Of a stretch of DNA of 64,000 nt, positions 47,601-56,675 are shown one piece after another. How positions within the stretch are numbered: position 1 is the first letter of the stretch; every line of letters begins with the position of its first letter. The stretch comes from Sipunculus nudus. Its lineage: Eukaryota; Annelida; Sipuncula; Golfingiida; Sipunculidae. The stretch is from assembly GCA_026874595.1 (NCBI GenBank), contig CM049306.1:31706019-31770018 (forward strand), written 5' to 3'. The notes beneath the pieces are model-generated. The model was given only the letters and a program-made list of their open reading frames with translations, ran no database searches and was not told the origin of the DNA. The position numbers were made by a program, and so were the translations under genes.

Positions 47601-49873
47601 ATGAAACCTTAAGTTTTACTGTTTAAACTTTTATTTGTCATTAATTTACCTTCAATGACATTTGAATGGCTTGAAATAACATGGCACATGCAAGATTCAT
47701 GTGGAAAACTCAAGAGGATGATGATAATATTTTAATTTTTATATATTATTTTATATATTTTATACAGGTTTATATAGAGCCATTTAAATATGAATTTTAT
47801 AACCCAACTGTACAATACAGGATTCAGGAACACCAGTATCCAGGTTTGTTCCAATTTTTTTTTTTTTTTTTTCCTACCTCCTACCTATCACTTTTGTCAA
47901 TCATGTTCGTAAACCAAAGAATTAAAAAAGTTTGGCCTTGGTAGATGGTTCTATGTGTGTTAGCATTGAGGACTGTAAGGCATCTTGGAATTCATTCATG
48001 GAGAAACGACCCATGACACACTAATTACATTCAAAACAACTTGACCCAATGGAGAAATACAGGTCCAAATGTGATTGCTTCTTTGGCCCTAATTAGCCTA
48101 CTGGTGACAGCTTTATGGTCAATTGATCAGTTATGTGATTACAGCCACATCCAGCTCTGGCTCCCATCATCCCATGGGCTCTCCCTACTGCCTAGAGGAT
48201 CCTGGATATGTATGCCACACAAATACAGTCAGTGGTACAGGTGATGCTCACAGGTGGCACACCTGTCAGGTTTTCTCTGTGCACCTTTACTGATATCTTA
48301 CATAAAACAATTCAGTTCTGGTCTGATTGAGCACATTTCTTTAACACTTTATGACTTAAGGAGCATAGACTCTTTGCTTTGGTTACAGTTGTAATTATGT
48401 GATAGCTGTGCTAGATCAAAGAAACTTTGTTAAGTCTGTCTGACATGTTATTCTCAAAAGTTCACTGCCACGGAAGCAGTAAATTTTCCAATGATTATCA
48501 GAAATACAAAATACATCTATCATGATTTAGGCAAGAAACAGGGTGTGTATAATACACAGGGTTATTGATTTTTTTTCACAAAAATTGTGGTTCTAAATAG
48601 GGTTGCTGATAATTTACGGTTGGGGATTATCTTTGGTAAAAAAATGGTAACTGATTTAGCCTCCATGAAGGAGGGCTAACTTTTACCATTATGAATGTTT
48701 TCTGATTTTCCCTTTCTCTCAAGTATAATATTGATATAAAGGTAGGTTAGATTTGATATGAGGTTTGTGGTAATTAGGTTTGTGTAACTGTTATTACAGT
48801 ACCAGTAGGTTAGTTTGTGTTGCAACATTTTTTCATCATCTGAGCACCATCACCTAATTGTCATGTATTTACATTGTCTTGCAATGCTTTGCCAGAAAAT
48901 AAGCATCAAACAGTAAATGTCACAGCTGTTATTACATTAATGTTTATTAATTACATTTACAACAAAATTCACATAGAAAAAAGGAGGATATTTAACATCT
49001 AAAACTGACAGACATTAGTGATATACCCATTGTTTTGATGTGCAGCCTCTGACATCCAGATGTTATTGTGTATATGCTGCATGCAGCCCTTGTAAGCGGT
49101 TTTTAGAAACAGGGAGAAATAAACCTGTCAGGCTTTGATGAGGGTGGGAGGATGCAACTTGAATGTTCTTTGTGGACAGCATGTCAGTGGAGAGAGCTTG
49201 ATGGTAAAGGGGCATGTAGCAGGAATGTTTAAGGGGGAATAACACTTTTTTTAGACCACACCCAAGTCGGGTAAATTTCAAACAATAAATTCATTTACCC
49301 ATGGATTCAGTTCACTACAGTGAACCCGTTCATAAGTTCCAGTTTCATTTTCAGGTTCTTCTGGATGAGTTGGGGTTTAATGAAGAGCTGCTCTCTCCTC
49401 TGAGGACTGATTATTTAACACCTGTGTGCCAGGTCTTGTTCCCTGACTGGGTAGGAGAGACCTTAGATTCTCACAAAGCTTTCATTGTCAAATACAAAAT
49501 GGGTGAAGACCTTGACCTTAGTTACCATTATGATAATGCTGAGATTACATTGAATGTGTCCCTGGGGCGAGAGTTTACAGAAGGTAACCTGTACTTCGGA
49601 GGCATGAGTTATGAGCGTTTAGAGGACACAGAATGCACAGAACATGAACACAAACCAACTATTGGAGTGCTCCACAGAGGGCAGCACATGCATGGAGCCC
49701 TGCCTATCAGCTCTGGGGAACGTTATAACTTGATAATATGGATGAGATCATCAAAAATCCGCAATTCATCATGTCCTATGTGTCACAGAAAGCCGCGTCT
49801 GGAGGAGTCCCATGGTTTTGCAGATGGATTTACAAATCCACAGGAAGTAGTTTCAGTGTGTGATGTTACCTAA
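23481..49873 (+). CDS. OGFOD2: OGFOD2-like 2-oxoglutarate/Fe(II) oxygenase domain protein (complete, six exons)
   Basis: Six exons (23481-23603, 26322-26378, 27590-27700, 37336-37435, 45573-45697, 49355-49873) join in phase to 1035 nt, 344 residues; vertebrate OGFOD2 is about 350. It is recognised by the order of conserved blocks: CRCFLTDN...LHVRF at the N terminus, PVFT...FCEQLIEE, HFEQTDLPKGRPNTMNQYG, then the double-stranded beta-helix domain. Metal ligands are H230 and D232 (SYHYDNAE) and H285 (MHGA); R295 in GERYNL should bind 2-oxoglutarate. A CPMC motif follows (312-315). The family is a predicted Fe(II)/2-oxoglutarate dioxygenase whose substrate is not known to me. The gene fills 26 kb because introns 3 and 4 are loaded with mobile elements. 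The ATG at 23481 matches the N terminus of the family. Confidence 0.93.
25484..25990 (-). repeat. 33-bp minisatellite, about 15-16 units, reading as a decayed 11-residue peptide repeat
   Basis: CCTC landmarks recur at exactly 33 bases for most of the array, for example at 25660, 25693, 25726, 25759, 25792 and 25825. On the minus strand the unit reads A-K-T-K-S-E-S-Q-P-S-E. Over 25660-25830 this frame is held with one stop codon; outside it 1-4-base indels break it. It lies in intron 1 of OGFOD2, antisense to the gene. It is either a dead fragment of a repeat-containing protein gene or a minisatellite that only mimics one. Confidence 0.8.
26322..26378 (+). CDS. OGFOD2: OGFOD2 exon 2 (residues 42-60)
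   Basis: A 57-nt exon encoding VLRERGCQLQSQVNEVVKQ. It matches the short RxRGC segment of the family. Acceptor TGTTACAG, donor CAG|GTAATC, phase 0 to 0. Confidence 0.85.
27590..27700 (+). CDS. OGFOD2: OGFOD2 exon 3 (residues 61-97)
   Basis: Encodes a charged helical stretch (YERRRKSAQESQERRD) then KYQQLHPHLYKIS, matching the ERR...QES...YHP...VY region of vertebrate OGFOD2. Acceptor TTTATTTAG, donor AGT|GTGAGT, phase 0 to 0. Confidence 0.87.
27730..27862 (+). repeat. Direct repeat, left copy (partner 32955-33085)
   Basis: About 130 bp, including GATCAATAGAG, AGTTCCTCAAAT, CAGTACTATGACAAAAATTGTTATCAGCAAG and TTTAGCTCAGCT. It recurs in the same order and orientation at about 32955-33085, bracketing 5.1 kb of intron 3. 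Confidence 0.75.
28050..29500 (+). repeat. Diverged tandem array, about 350-bp unit, rich in CAGGTAA words
   Basis: The phrase ACAGGTAA...AAAGGTAAATT recurs at about 28085, 28420, 28780, 29140 and 29460. A second landmark (ACCTTTGTTCTT / ACCTTTGATCTT...AATTACCT) recurs at about 28590, 28940 and 29300, giving the same period. Each unit holds several sequences resembling strong 5' splice sites, on both strands. It is part of OGFOD2 intron 3. Confidence 0.75.
29501..32862. other. OGFOD2 intron 3, middle part
   Basis: No exon was recognised. It contains a 57-bp-period duplication of AAGGTTCACGTGACTG (29980-30069), a duplicated ACATCCTCTCACGTCATGC (about 30146 and 30181), and a GC-rich inverted pair GCGCCCTGGCGGGCGC / GCGCCCGCCAAGGCGG at about 32785-32846. 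Confidence 0.5.
32863..34600 (+). repeat. Copies of the AAGTCATCTGAG...GGTCCATTGTC dispersed repeat family
   Basis: Two starts of the family occur at about 32866 and 33088, about 220 bp apart. They are followed by a body (CTTCAGGACTTCCTAATATCAAAATCACTCATCTG, CCTCTATATA) shared with 37531-37960 and 42613-44200. A perfect 11-bp-stem hairpin (33827-33837 / 33853-33863) lies inside. No coding. Confidence 0.65.
34628..36802 (+). mobile_element. Helitron-like element with 180-bp internal repeats, copy 1
   Basis: Begins near a GCCACAAAGTGGC hairpin and GGGGCATATAG. It continues as about six units of 180 bp (landmark CAGATATTGGCCTGATTTTT), is interrupted by the nested element 35758-36428, resumes with two diverged units, and ends GTGTTGTTCCGACACAT-CTAG followed by T. 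The 3' hairpin plus CTAG|T is Helitron/Helentron-like. It lies in OGFOD2 intron 3. The 5' end is altered compared with copy 2. Confidence 0.72.
35758..36428 (+). mobile_element. Second Helitron-like element nested in copy 1
   Basis: Interrupts the 180-bp array inside its T-rich segment: CGTTTTT on the left, TTTCGCAATGC on the right, which rejoin into the array consensus. The interior has two tandem units of about 300 bp (GGATATCTCTAAAAGGATTCACC at about 35885 and 36187). It ends with an AGC/GCT hairpin and CTAG|T at 36425-36428. A T|T target and CTAG end fit the Helentron group. Confidence 0.65.
37241..37285 (+). pseudogene. Degenerate duplicate of OGFOD2 exon 4
   Basis: Ninety-five bases before real exon 4, the sequence TTTTACAG is followed by GATTTAGTATTTGTCC, which aligns with the acceptor and first codons of exon 4. 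It would read D-L-V-F-V-P-L-F-L-D-M-G-R-Y and then TAG at 37283. Exon 4 reads D-S-I-L-A-P-G-F-L-D-M-V-K-Y. It is therefore a local tandem duplication of the exon start that has decayed. Confidence 0.7.
37336..37435 (+). CDS. OGFOD2: OGFOD2 exon 4 (residues 98-130)
   Basis: Encodes DSILAPGFLDMVKYSQ...GLLKFMNLCT, matching the LAPEFL...EYS...LLQRL segment of the family. Acceptor TTACAG, donor ACAG|GTAGCT, phase 0 to 1. Confidence 0.87.
37531..38959 (+). repeat. Dispersed repeat copies (AGCTCAGCTGAC family and AAGGTCACAGG tandem family)
   Basis: AGCTCAGCTGACTATAAG starts at 37532 and a second start (AGCTCAGATGACTGTAAG) lies at about 37969. One perfect AGGTCACTATGACCT palindrome is at 38141-38155. 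From about 38590 a second family begins, with phrases GATGATAA, TTTGGATTGACATA, AAGGTCA and GTTGATGCATTTTAAGCCAAACTTTTCAT-like blocks. This is the DNA into which the hAT-like element at 38968 inserted. Confidence 0.65.
38968..42067. mobile_element. hAT-like non-autonomous element with perfect 8-bp target duplication
   Basis: The ends are CAGGGTTGGGGCCAGGTAC and, inverted, GTACCTGGTCCCAACCCTG. ATTGGTTT lies directly outside both ends (38960-38967 and 42068-42075). Subterminal zones (38975-39130 and 41923-42056) are dense GTACCTGTACCT arrays. The Helitron-like element 39158-41400 is nested within, so the original hAT-like element was about 0.86 kb. The flanking sequence reads through as one dispersed-repeat unit when the element is removed. 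No transposase is encoded. Confidence 0.85.
39158..41400 (+). mobile_element. Helitron-like element with 180-bp internal repeats, copy 2
   Basis: Starts ATGCCTCCGCCACAAAGTGG with an imperfect 11-bp hairpin. It carries about 12 tandem units of 180 bp (landmark CAGATATTGGCCTGATTTTT) and ends with the hairpin GTGTCG-TAC-CGACAC, then ATCTAG|TT at 41400. Blocks at 40021-40225 and 40361-40567 are nearly identical, showing recent unit duplication. It is the same family as copy 1 at 34628, also in a T-rich site. Confidence 0.78.
42076..42612 (+). repeat. Continuation of the AAGGTCACAGG tandem family
   Basis: This is the right half of the unit split by the hAT-like element, followed by two further units with GAGGTCAAGGTCACAGG, CCAAACTTTTCATTCCAAACC and TGATAACTCAAGTTT. 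The same family is found at 58740-59230. Confidence 0.65.
42613..44200 (+). repeat. Two tandem copies of the AGCTCAGCTGAC dispersed repeat, about 780 bp each
   Basis: The first copy starts AGCTCAGCTGACAATAAGTC and includes a GTCCGTCCGTCC run. The shared body (AGATGTCCCCAAGATCTCCTACC, TTCACACTTCAGGACTGCCTAATATCAAAAC, CTATATAGTTCCTATGTACATG, TTGACCATGGCACGTTT) repeats at about 43430-43930. The translated shadows in this block follow the repeat and are not genes. Confidence 0.7.
44201..45572. other. OGFOD2 intron 4, right part
   Basis: AT-rich. Around 44700-44850 there are ATTCATGAATGCATTCATGAATA words resembling those at 760-920. CTGAGCGCCGTGACCCATAGGTCCC at about 45220 matches a repeat end at about 42547. 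No exon was seen before 45573. Confidence 0.45.
45573..45697 (+). CDS. OGFOD2: OGFOD2 exon 5 (residues 131-172)
   Basis: Encodes AERVYSFPVFTETFCEQLIEEM and HFEQTDLPKGRPNTMNQYG, the most diagnostic block of the OGFOD2 family. Acceptor TTGTTATAG, donor GGG|GTAGGT, phase 1 to 0. Confidence 0.93.
45698..49354. other. OGFOD2 intron 5, no other gene recognised
   Basis: Mostly unique-looking AT-rich DNA. It has a poly(T) run at about 47854-47871. An exon-like open stretch at 47768-47843 was considered and set aside (see rejected items). Confidence 0.5.
49355..49873 (+). CDS. OGFOD2: OGFOD2 exon 6 (residues 173-344, catalytic domain)
   Basis: A long terminal exon with VLLDELGF, LDSHKAFIVKY, the HxD motif (H230, D232), the distal His (H285) and the 2-oxoglutarate Arg (R295), then CPMC and a C terminus ending VCDVT with TAA at 49871-49873. 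Acceptor CATTTTCAG. The open frame extends upstream to 49301, but that part is not family-like. Confidence 0.95.
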   Translation, partial: VLLDELGFNEELLSPLRTDYLTPVCQVLFPDWVGETLDSHKAFIVKYKMGEDLDLSYHYDNAEITLNVSLGREFTEGNLYFGGMSYERLEDTECTEHEHKPTIGVLHRGQHMHGALPISSGERYNLIIWMRSSKIRNSSCPMCHRKPRLEESHGFADGFTNPQEVVSVCDVT

Positions 49874-51965
49874 GACTGACTTTCCTAGCCTAATAGACTT
49901 AACACAAATAGAATTTCTTTTTTTATTTGTTATATGAAAATTGTGCATGGTCAGACTGTTGAACACTTTGAGTTAAACCATACATTACACACTGGTACAT
50001 GGTATTTTGCATTGGTGACCACACTGGTTATTCTATTGCTCACATTAAAGGAAATCTTTTTTGTGTTATATTAACCTGTGTAAAAATAATCTGTTGTTCT
50101 AACATCTGCAAACATATAAGGTATTGCATATCCATTATTGATACCGATTTCCTTCTGATCACATGAACAGTACCTTCTTCAAGTTCAACAACAGGTGCTA
50201 TTAAGTTTTCATATTTATTTATTTATTTTTTAATTGCTAAAATCGTATTTTCAAACATTTTTGTTCTCTGTTTAAATACCCTCACAGCCTTTTATCCAAA
50301 CATTAAGACCCCGGCAGTTGTAAAAATTAATGAAGAGAACTTTGTTACTTGTGCTTTGATGCTTGTCATTAATATATCACATTTAATGAAGAATTTAACA
50401 TTTAGGCTAATCTCTGAAATATGATTTTTTTTTATAGAGAGATTTAAATGAAATGTATAAAAATGCCAGAGAGTAATTGTCATCTAAACTTGCTTAAATA
50501 AATATGGAGATACTAGCCTCTATAAAAGATAATTGCCTGTGATATTTATCAAATGATACATTTGATCTGGCAAATTTGATTAATCATATACATATAATTT
50601 AATTCTGTTGTCATGTTTGTTTCAAACATGCATCATTCATTTTCATAATTCAGTTGATCAGATCATCAATCTTCATGGTTTTATGGATTTAATCATTAAT
50701 ATTCATACTTGTATTTATTATGTAATAAAATATACCACTGTACCTTGTGTTTCCTCTTCATACTGTCGTGTGCTGATAAACGTTTAGTGAGTGATCATTC
50801 TGACAGTAGGCCTATGAAAAATGTCATAATGTAATGATCATCCAGCAATCACCATCCAATTTGACAGTAAGTGGCATCTATTTAGCTTCCAGGGTTGGAG
50901 GAGGGCGGCACACATATATTTATATGTACCTTTTAGTGTTTATATGAACCATTTCAAGTGTGAGGTTTTAGAAAATAAGGCTAAATGTTTCATGTTAGGT
51001 TTATTCTAAACCAGGTTAAGAAATATTTCATAATAAACGTATAAATGGAACCAAAGTCTAATTATTAATATATTTAATTTGCAATATATAAACATCATTG
51101 CAGAATAGCAGGGGGGTGATTACATTGACCATCCACTCCCCCTTGCTAGAAAGTGGGGGAATATATACCCCCCACCTATATACTGACCCCCCTGTTCACT
51201 GTTCATGCCTGATCATGTGGAAGAAGTCTTCTAGTCGATATATAAAGTATGATTTTCAAATGATGGACGGCAGTGCATTGCTTTATTAACTCTATGAGAA
51301 TGTCGATAAGACATGCCTGTTTCATCATTTGCGACTTGTGGCTGTTATAAATATCTCTTTTGACGTGAGTCTGCCTATCAGTCCCATTTAAAAGCTTATT
51401 CAACCATGTAGTTACAGGTAGTGCAATATAACGTGACTTTTGTGCACTGAAAGCTGTTTCTCCTGTGTAGACCTCACTCCAGGGACCTCTCTCCGATAAT
51501 CTATGGTGGCCTCATTGTTATTAGCATGCAGGTTCAACAATGACCATGTATATTGGTGCGCCATTGATTATGTAAAGGCTGTACTTGGCTGATTCCAAAT
51601 ATCAGGCCAATATAAGATGATCATGCTTCCCAGAGGTACTTGGCAACCGGGCAAACAGTTTTTTTATGTCATGAATTGCATGTTGAAAAAGGCGCCAGAA
51701 ACCCACCGACATCAAAAGTGCATGTATTGTTATAAAAGAAAGGGCTAGGCGGCAACTTGTTAATTCTGTTTACCTGAGAGAAGAAGCATAACTTAAAGCT
51801 TGATATGAATCATCATATATTCCACAAAACAGGTGAAACATCATCGTAAAATCCAGAAAACAGATGACTCTTCAAAGTTTTCAGGTACCATGTTTTTGAC
51901 TGGCTGGGTTCTGCCGCCGTTCGTTTCTGAAGAACTCCTCTGAGACCATTGTGAGACAACATGGA
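49874..51965 (+). other. 3' flank of OGFOD2
   Basis: Candidate AATAAA polyadenylation signals are at 50497-50502 and about 50724-50729. Otherwise AT-rich DNA without a recognised gene, with a CCCCC-rich patch at about 51108-51195. Confidence 0.4.
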
Positions 51966-52980
51966 CCTCCCAGGATGTTGCATTAGAAGATTCTAAGCCT
52001 AAAAGGGTATGATTTGAGCCCATCTGACATTCATCACAAAATGTAGGTCACCATGACCTAATTTCACTAAAGTATCCCAGGAAATTGTATAAGAAGATTC
52101 TAGGCCTAACAGATACGATTTGTCACCATCTGACATTTAGGGTTTTCAAACATCTTTTATCTATAGGTCACAGAATATAGGTCATAGTGACCTAATTTCA
52201 GGTTTCCAAGGAGATTTGCCTAGAAACTCCCAGGATTTTGAGTTAGCAGATTCTAGGCCTCACAGATACGATTTGTCCCCATCTGACATTCAGGGTGCTC
52301 GAAATCATGTTTTTGGCCTGTAGGTCACAAAATATAGGTCACCATGACCTAATTTTGGGTTCCTGTGGAGATTTGCCTAGGACCTCTCTTAATGTCATGT
52401 TGGAGGATTCTTGGCCTTATCAATTCAATTTGTGCCCTGTCTGACTGTCTGGATGCTAAAAACCATGTTTTCGGCCCGTAGGTCATAAAATATAGGTCAC
52501 CATGACCTAATTTCAGGTTTCCAAGAAGATTTGCCCAGAAACTCCCTGGAAATTGGTTGTTAGAAGATTCTAGACCTCACAGATACGATTTGTCCCCATC
52601 TGACATTCAGGGTGCTCATATGACATCTTTTCCCTATAGGTCGCAGAATATAGGTCACAGTGACCTAGTTTCACGTTTGCCTAGGATCTCCTAAAATGTC
52701 AGGTTAGAGGTTTCTACGCCTAATGGATTCAATTTGTGCCCCATCTGACTCTCTGGGTGCTCAAAATCATGTTTTCGGACCGTAGGTTACAAAATATAGC
52801 ATGACCTAATTTTGGGTTTCCAAGGATATTTGCCCAGGACCTCCCTGGGCGTACAGACAGAAGGTTCTAGGTCTAAGGGTTACGATTTTTGCTCTGTTAA
52901 CGGCCGGGCAACCAGACGGACTCCGGACAAAGGGTGATCGCTATAGCTCAGATGACTTACAGTAAGCTGAGTTAAAAATG
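51966..52980 (+). repeat. Tandem array carrying five perfect AGGTCAnnnTGACCT palindromes
   Basis: About six units of 150-165 bp. Each has TAGGTCACCATGACCTAAT or a close form, TTTCAGGTTTCCAAGGAGATTTGCC, TTCTAGGCCT...GATACGATTTGT and CCCCATCTGACATTCAGGGTGCTC. Perfect palindromes are at 52045-52059, 52179-52193, 52336-52350, 52494-52508 and 52652-52666; a sixth is broken by a deletion near 52795. The array ends GACGGACTCCGGACAAAGGGTGATCGCTATAGCTCAGATGACTTACAGTAAGCTGAGTTA. That tail is the inverse of the AGCTCAGCTGAC...GTCATCTGAGCTAT start seen at 42613, so the family has inverted ends. Confidence 0.85.
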
Positions 52981-54520
52981 AAAATGCAGACCACTGGGGC
53001 AATCTTAAGATTATTTTCGACATCGTCTCTCGGTATTAAGCCTGAATTAATATATGTCCCAGATCTATTTCCCCCTGCCCCCCCCCCCCTTAAAACCAGC
53101 CCCTGTTGTCGGGACCACGCTTCACGCAATGGCCACACCAGCCCCCTGAAACCAAACTGCTGAATGAATATTTCACAAGTGATGCGAGACTGTACTTAAA
53201 ATGTCAGGCTTCGGCTTCGAATATACCTCACCCTGACCACGACGAACGGGGTTTCCAAGCGCAGAGTAAACGCCAAATAAAACACCTTTCTGAAAGGGAT
53301 ATCAGAGGCAGAAAAAAAGGAGGCCTTTGTTCGTCAGTATTTTCTGAACAACACTCATTTTCACTTTTTAGATTTTTACATGACCAAAAAGGACAAGTGA
53401 CACTCAAATAAGCAAGAGCAAAATTACCAATCATGAGTACAACACAGAATATCCCGAATATTGAAAACTGGTCGACTATCTGACCCTTTAAATGCATGCC
53501 TGCATGGGAAACCTATTTCATTCAGCTGGCTTCAGAAAAGTTTTTTTGAAAGGTCAACCTCTCATGATATTTTTACATTTTATAAAAAATATTAGAATGT
53601 GATATGTAAATGAATAAAAATGTTTTATTGAGAAACTATGCATGTATATTTCCAATAAGGAAGTACACTAATATATAACATCAAACCAGACACATCTTTG
53701 TTTTCCAGAATATTCGGCAATTGTACACTCTGGCTATTATCATTACCATGATTTGCTTTTTGTACTCTCATTTGACTGACACTTTATCGCAAACAATTGA
53801 ACATAAGTCGATCTTATGCAGTTAATCAACGTGTCAGTCAAACAGTTTTAAATTGGATATACATGGATATACATTAATTGTAATATTAGATTCATCTTCT
53901 ACCGACATGCAACGCCACAGCAGGTCTTTCTAAGAACTAAATATGGAGAATGAGTAATAAAAGGGACTTATTTTAATTAAATAAACTGCTACATTTTTAT
54001 AAATCTGTAGTTAGACGAAGGGAATATGTATTCCCCTTGGTTTGATTGTCTCATAGCAACTTTTCGCAGCCAAGTTATGAACAAATTTTGATGACTTTTT
54101 CTGGAGGTAGAGATAACTCATAAGGAGTAATCTGTAAAATTTAGGAGGTAATCTGGATCATAATCATATTTGTTATTAATTTAAAGTTTTGTTTTTTTTT
54201 TCACTGTGAAACGTCGTGATTCCAGTGTCCCTATGTTCTACACTCCCATTGATGGGGATTAGGGCCAGTACTTGCCTAGACATTCACCAAGAGAACCTGT
54301 GTTACTGAAGTGTGGCACATTTATGTACATACGCATTGGTCTGATTACTTGGGGATGCATTGGCTCCGACTTTATAGTCTAGTTGTTTTGATTTACATAA
54401 AAAGACTTGTTCTATATAAAAATAAGGTAAGACGTAAACAAAGGGAGTAAAATTGATTGGCATGCTACTGATTTGTACTAACTTGCAACTGAATTTATAT
54501 AAAGCAGAGTAAAAACATAA
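52981..54520. other. Intergenic DNA, no gene seen
   Basis: A short C run lies at about 53080-53089. Overlapping open frames at 52941-53497 on both strands match no protein I recognise. Confidence 0.5.
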
Positions 54521-54835
54521 GCGGATCCGGGGGGGGGGTCTAGTGGGTCGGAACCCCCCACCCTACCTTTTTCATCCGAAGCAACCTTTTTTTAAGGGTT
54601 TCAGACAAAATTTTGTCCTGGACCCCTCCCCCCCCCCCCTTCTTCCGGACCTGGGGACTTTTTTTAGGTTTATCATCAGTCCTCCTGGGTTACGCTCCCG
54701 AGGCAGCGGAAATCATGCACTTCTAAAGAAGCAACTGTTACGATATAGGTACTAGGCCTATAGGTAAAGCGCTGTGTAAAGAGTGTATCCTGGGTTGGAC
54801 CCCCAATTTTCATAAATCCTGGAACCGCCCCATAA
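54521..54835. repeat. GC-rich repeat with GGGGG / CCCCC blocks
   Basis: GGATCCGGGGGGGGGGTCTAG at 54523, CGGAACCCCCC at about 54548, CTGGACCCCTCCCCCCCCC at about 54617 and TTGGACCCCCAATTTTCATAAATCCTGGAACCGCCCC at about 54795. It looks like a small dispersed element with repeated GGACCCC words in both orientations. Boundaries are not established. Confidence 0.45.
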
Positions 54836-56286
54836 AAAGTAGTCTGTCTAAAGCATATAAAGCTGGCTAACGCTTCCAGCCGGATCCAGTATGCGACACC
54901 AAGGACATATTCAAACTTCTCGTGGTTTCCCTTATCCCTCACTCTGCAAAGGTTGAGCCTTTTACGTCTTAGTTTATGCTATATTTCATTTCATCTTGAA
55001 GAAGAAACAAGTCGAACAAGTAATAATTAAATAATTCTTTACAGGCAGAAATAAAAATAGCAATATGTCCGGATTCTTTTACAAATCGAAAAGATCATAG
55101 AATAGTAATTTAACCCCCCCCCCCCCCCCCCCACCCAATTTTTGGATCAACTACACATTTGATGATCGCTTATGATGTTCTTGTATTCTTTTCGCTACTC
55201 TGTATCTTTCGTTAAAATATAAATCACAAAATCACAGTGCAAAGTATAAAATAGGCAAAAGTCAAAAGGACTTGTACATCGGATGCCTTTATTGACTGAA
55301 GTGGATTGATAGCAGACATTCTGCGAGTAATAGTATACTGGACTTTCCCGTAGAGGAGAGCACATATATGAAACCACTGATGGCTGTGACCGAATATGTC
55401 AAAGGTTTCCTTCGACAAGCGCTCCGGGATACCAGAGGAATGAAAGAATCCCCCTCCAATAGCAAGAATAACCATAGCGAGGGGAACATCTGGTGAAATT
55501 CATCTTCATCAACCGAAGAAACGTGGGTCATATACCGTAACATATACCGTAAATAATCTAAAATTGCAGAGGAACCGAAAGACAATGCCTTAATGACTTG
55601 TCCTGGCCACCAGCTTCCCCATTAAATGTGAAATGCTACAACTTGACAAGATAACGACAAGTACTTGAAAAGATGCTGCTTGAGTCTTAGTGACCCAGTT
55701 TTGGGTTTGGTAGGAGAACTTAAGGACATCTAACTGTATGTTTATTCTTGAATCGTTGGTCCAGCAGTTTCCCTGTTAACCGACGGATGATGGACAAAGG
55801 ACCATCGCTATTGGTCAGATGGCTTATAGTAAGCTAAGATACAAATATCAAATTGCGCGATCAAACCTAATGAAATGTGGAAATAAGTCCCAAATCTACG
55901 GATACCAGTCACAGGATTTTCATGATTGTGTTTTAGAAAATTTAATCATGATTATAAACAGTGAAATTCCGGCAGAAGGGGGGGGGGGGGGGGGAGTACT
56001 TGCAGTCGTGGGGGGGGGATGCCTTGGCATCTTGCGGCCCCCCATGGCTACGCCCCTGCATGGATCCATGATTCCATAGCATATTGTGACTATCTGTGCA
56101 GCTGTAATTGGAAAATATGCAGTTGTTATTCTGGATGTGTGCTCTTCTTTAATTTAAGATTTATTCATACGCCACAGACTCAATCACTACTTAATGCAAG
56201 AGTGTAAATGATTAAATTTCATCGATCATAAAGGCTTAATTTACAACATATAAATTAAAAAAAAAATCTTTATTGCATTGCTTAAG

Positions 56287-56327
<41 letters not shown>

Positions 56328-56675
56328 TTATATATATATGGTCACATTTTCATTCATAATCCATTCATACTATTCATTTATATAAATCAGCAAAAACATA
56401 TTTTTTTTTAAATAAACATGGACCATCCTACATTAGCGACCCCCCACGTGGCGGAATATTACATTCCTTACAATGCAGGTTCCAAGTTTTGCAGAATGGA
56501 TCTCCGTTTCGCATTGATCGCAGATTGATACCTATAGAAATGTGGTTTTATAGGTTCTGCAGGGAACGCAAGGACAAGTTCTTTTTACTGTAGCAGCTGA
56601 TCCTTACTTGGTAACGGAAAACACTGCGGGTAGGCGAGTCATTGATGGTTTCACCTAAATCAGTTTTGTGTATGT
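54836..56675. other. Intergenic DNA with poly(C)/poly(G) runs and a repeat remnant
   Basis: Poly(C)19 at 55114-55132; poly(G)17 at 55978-55994 in a block ending ATGGCTACGCCCCTGCAT; (TA)n at 56290-56322. At about 55685-55860 there is a remnant of the 51966 repeat family with its ACCATCGCTATTGGTCAGATGGCTTATAGTAAGCT tail. No gene was recognised. Confidence 0.5.

Noticed and set aside
47768-47843. Exon-like stretch (TTTTATACAG acceptor, reading VYIEPFKYEFYNPTVQYRIQ) as an extra OGFOD2 exon
   Set aside because: Its 76 nt would shift the frame between exon 5 and exon 6, both of which are phase 0 and join perfectly without it. The peptide is not part of the OGFOD2 family as I know it.
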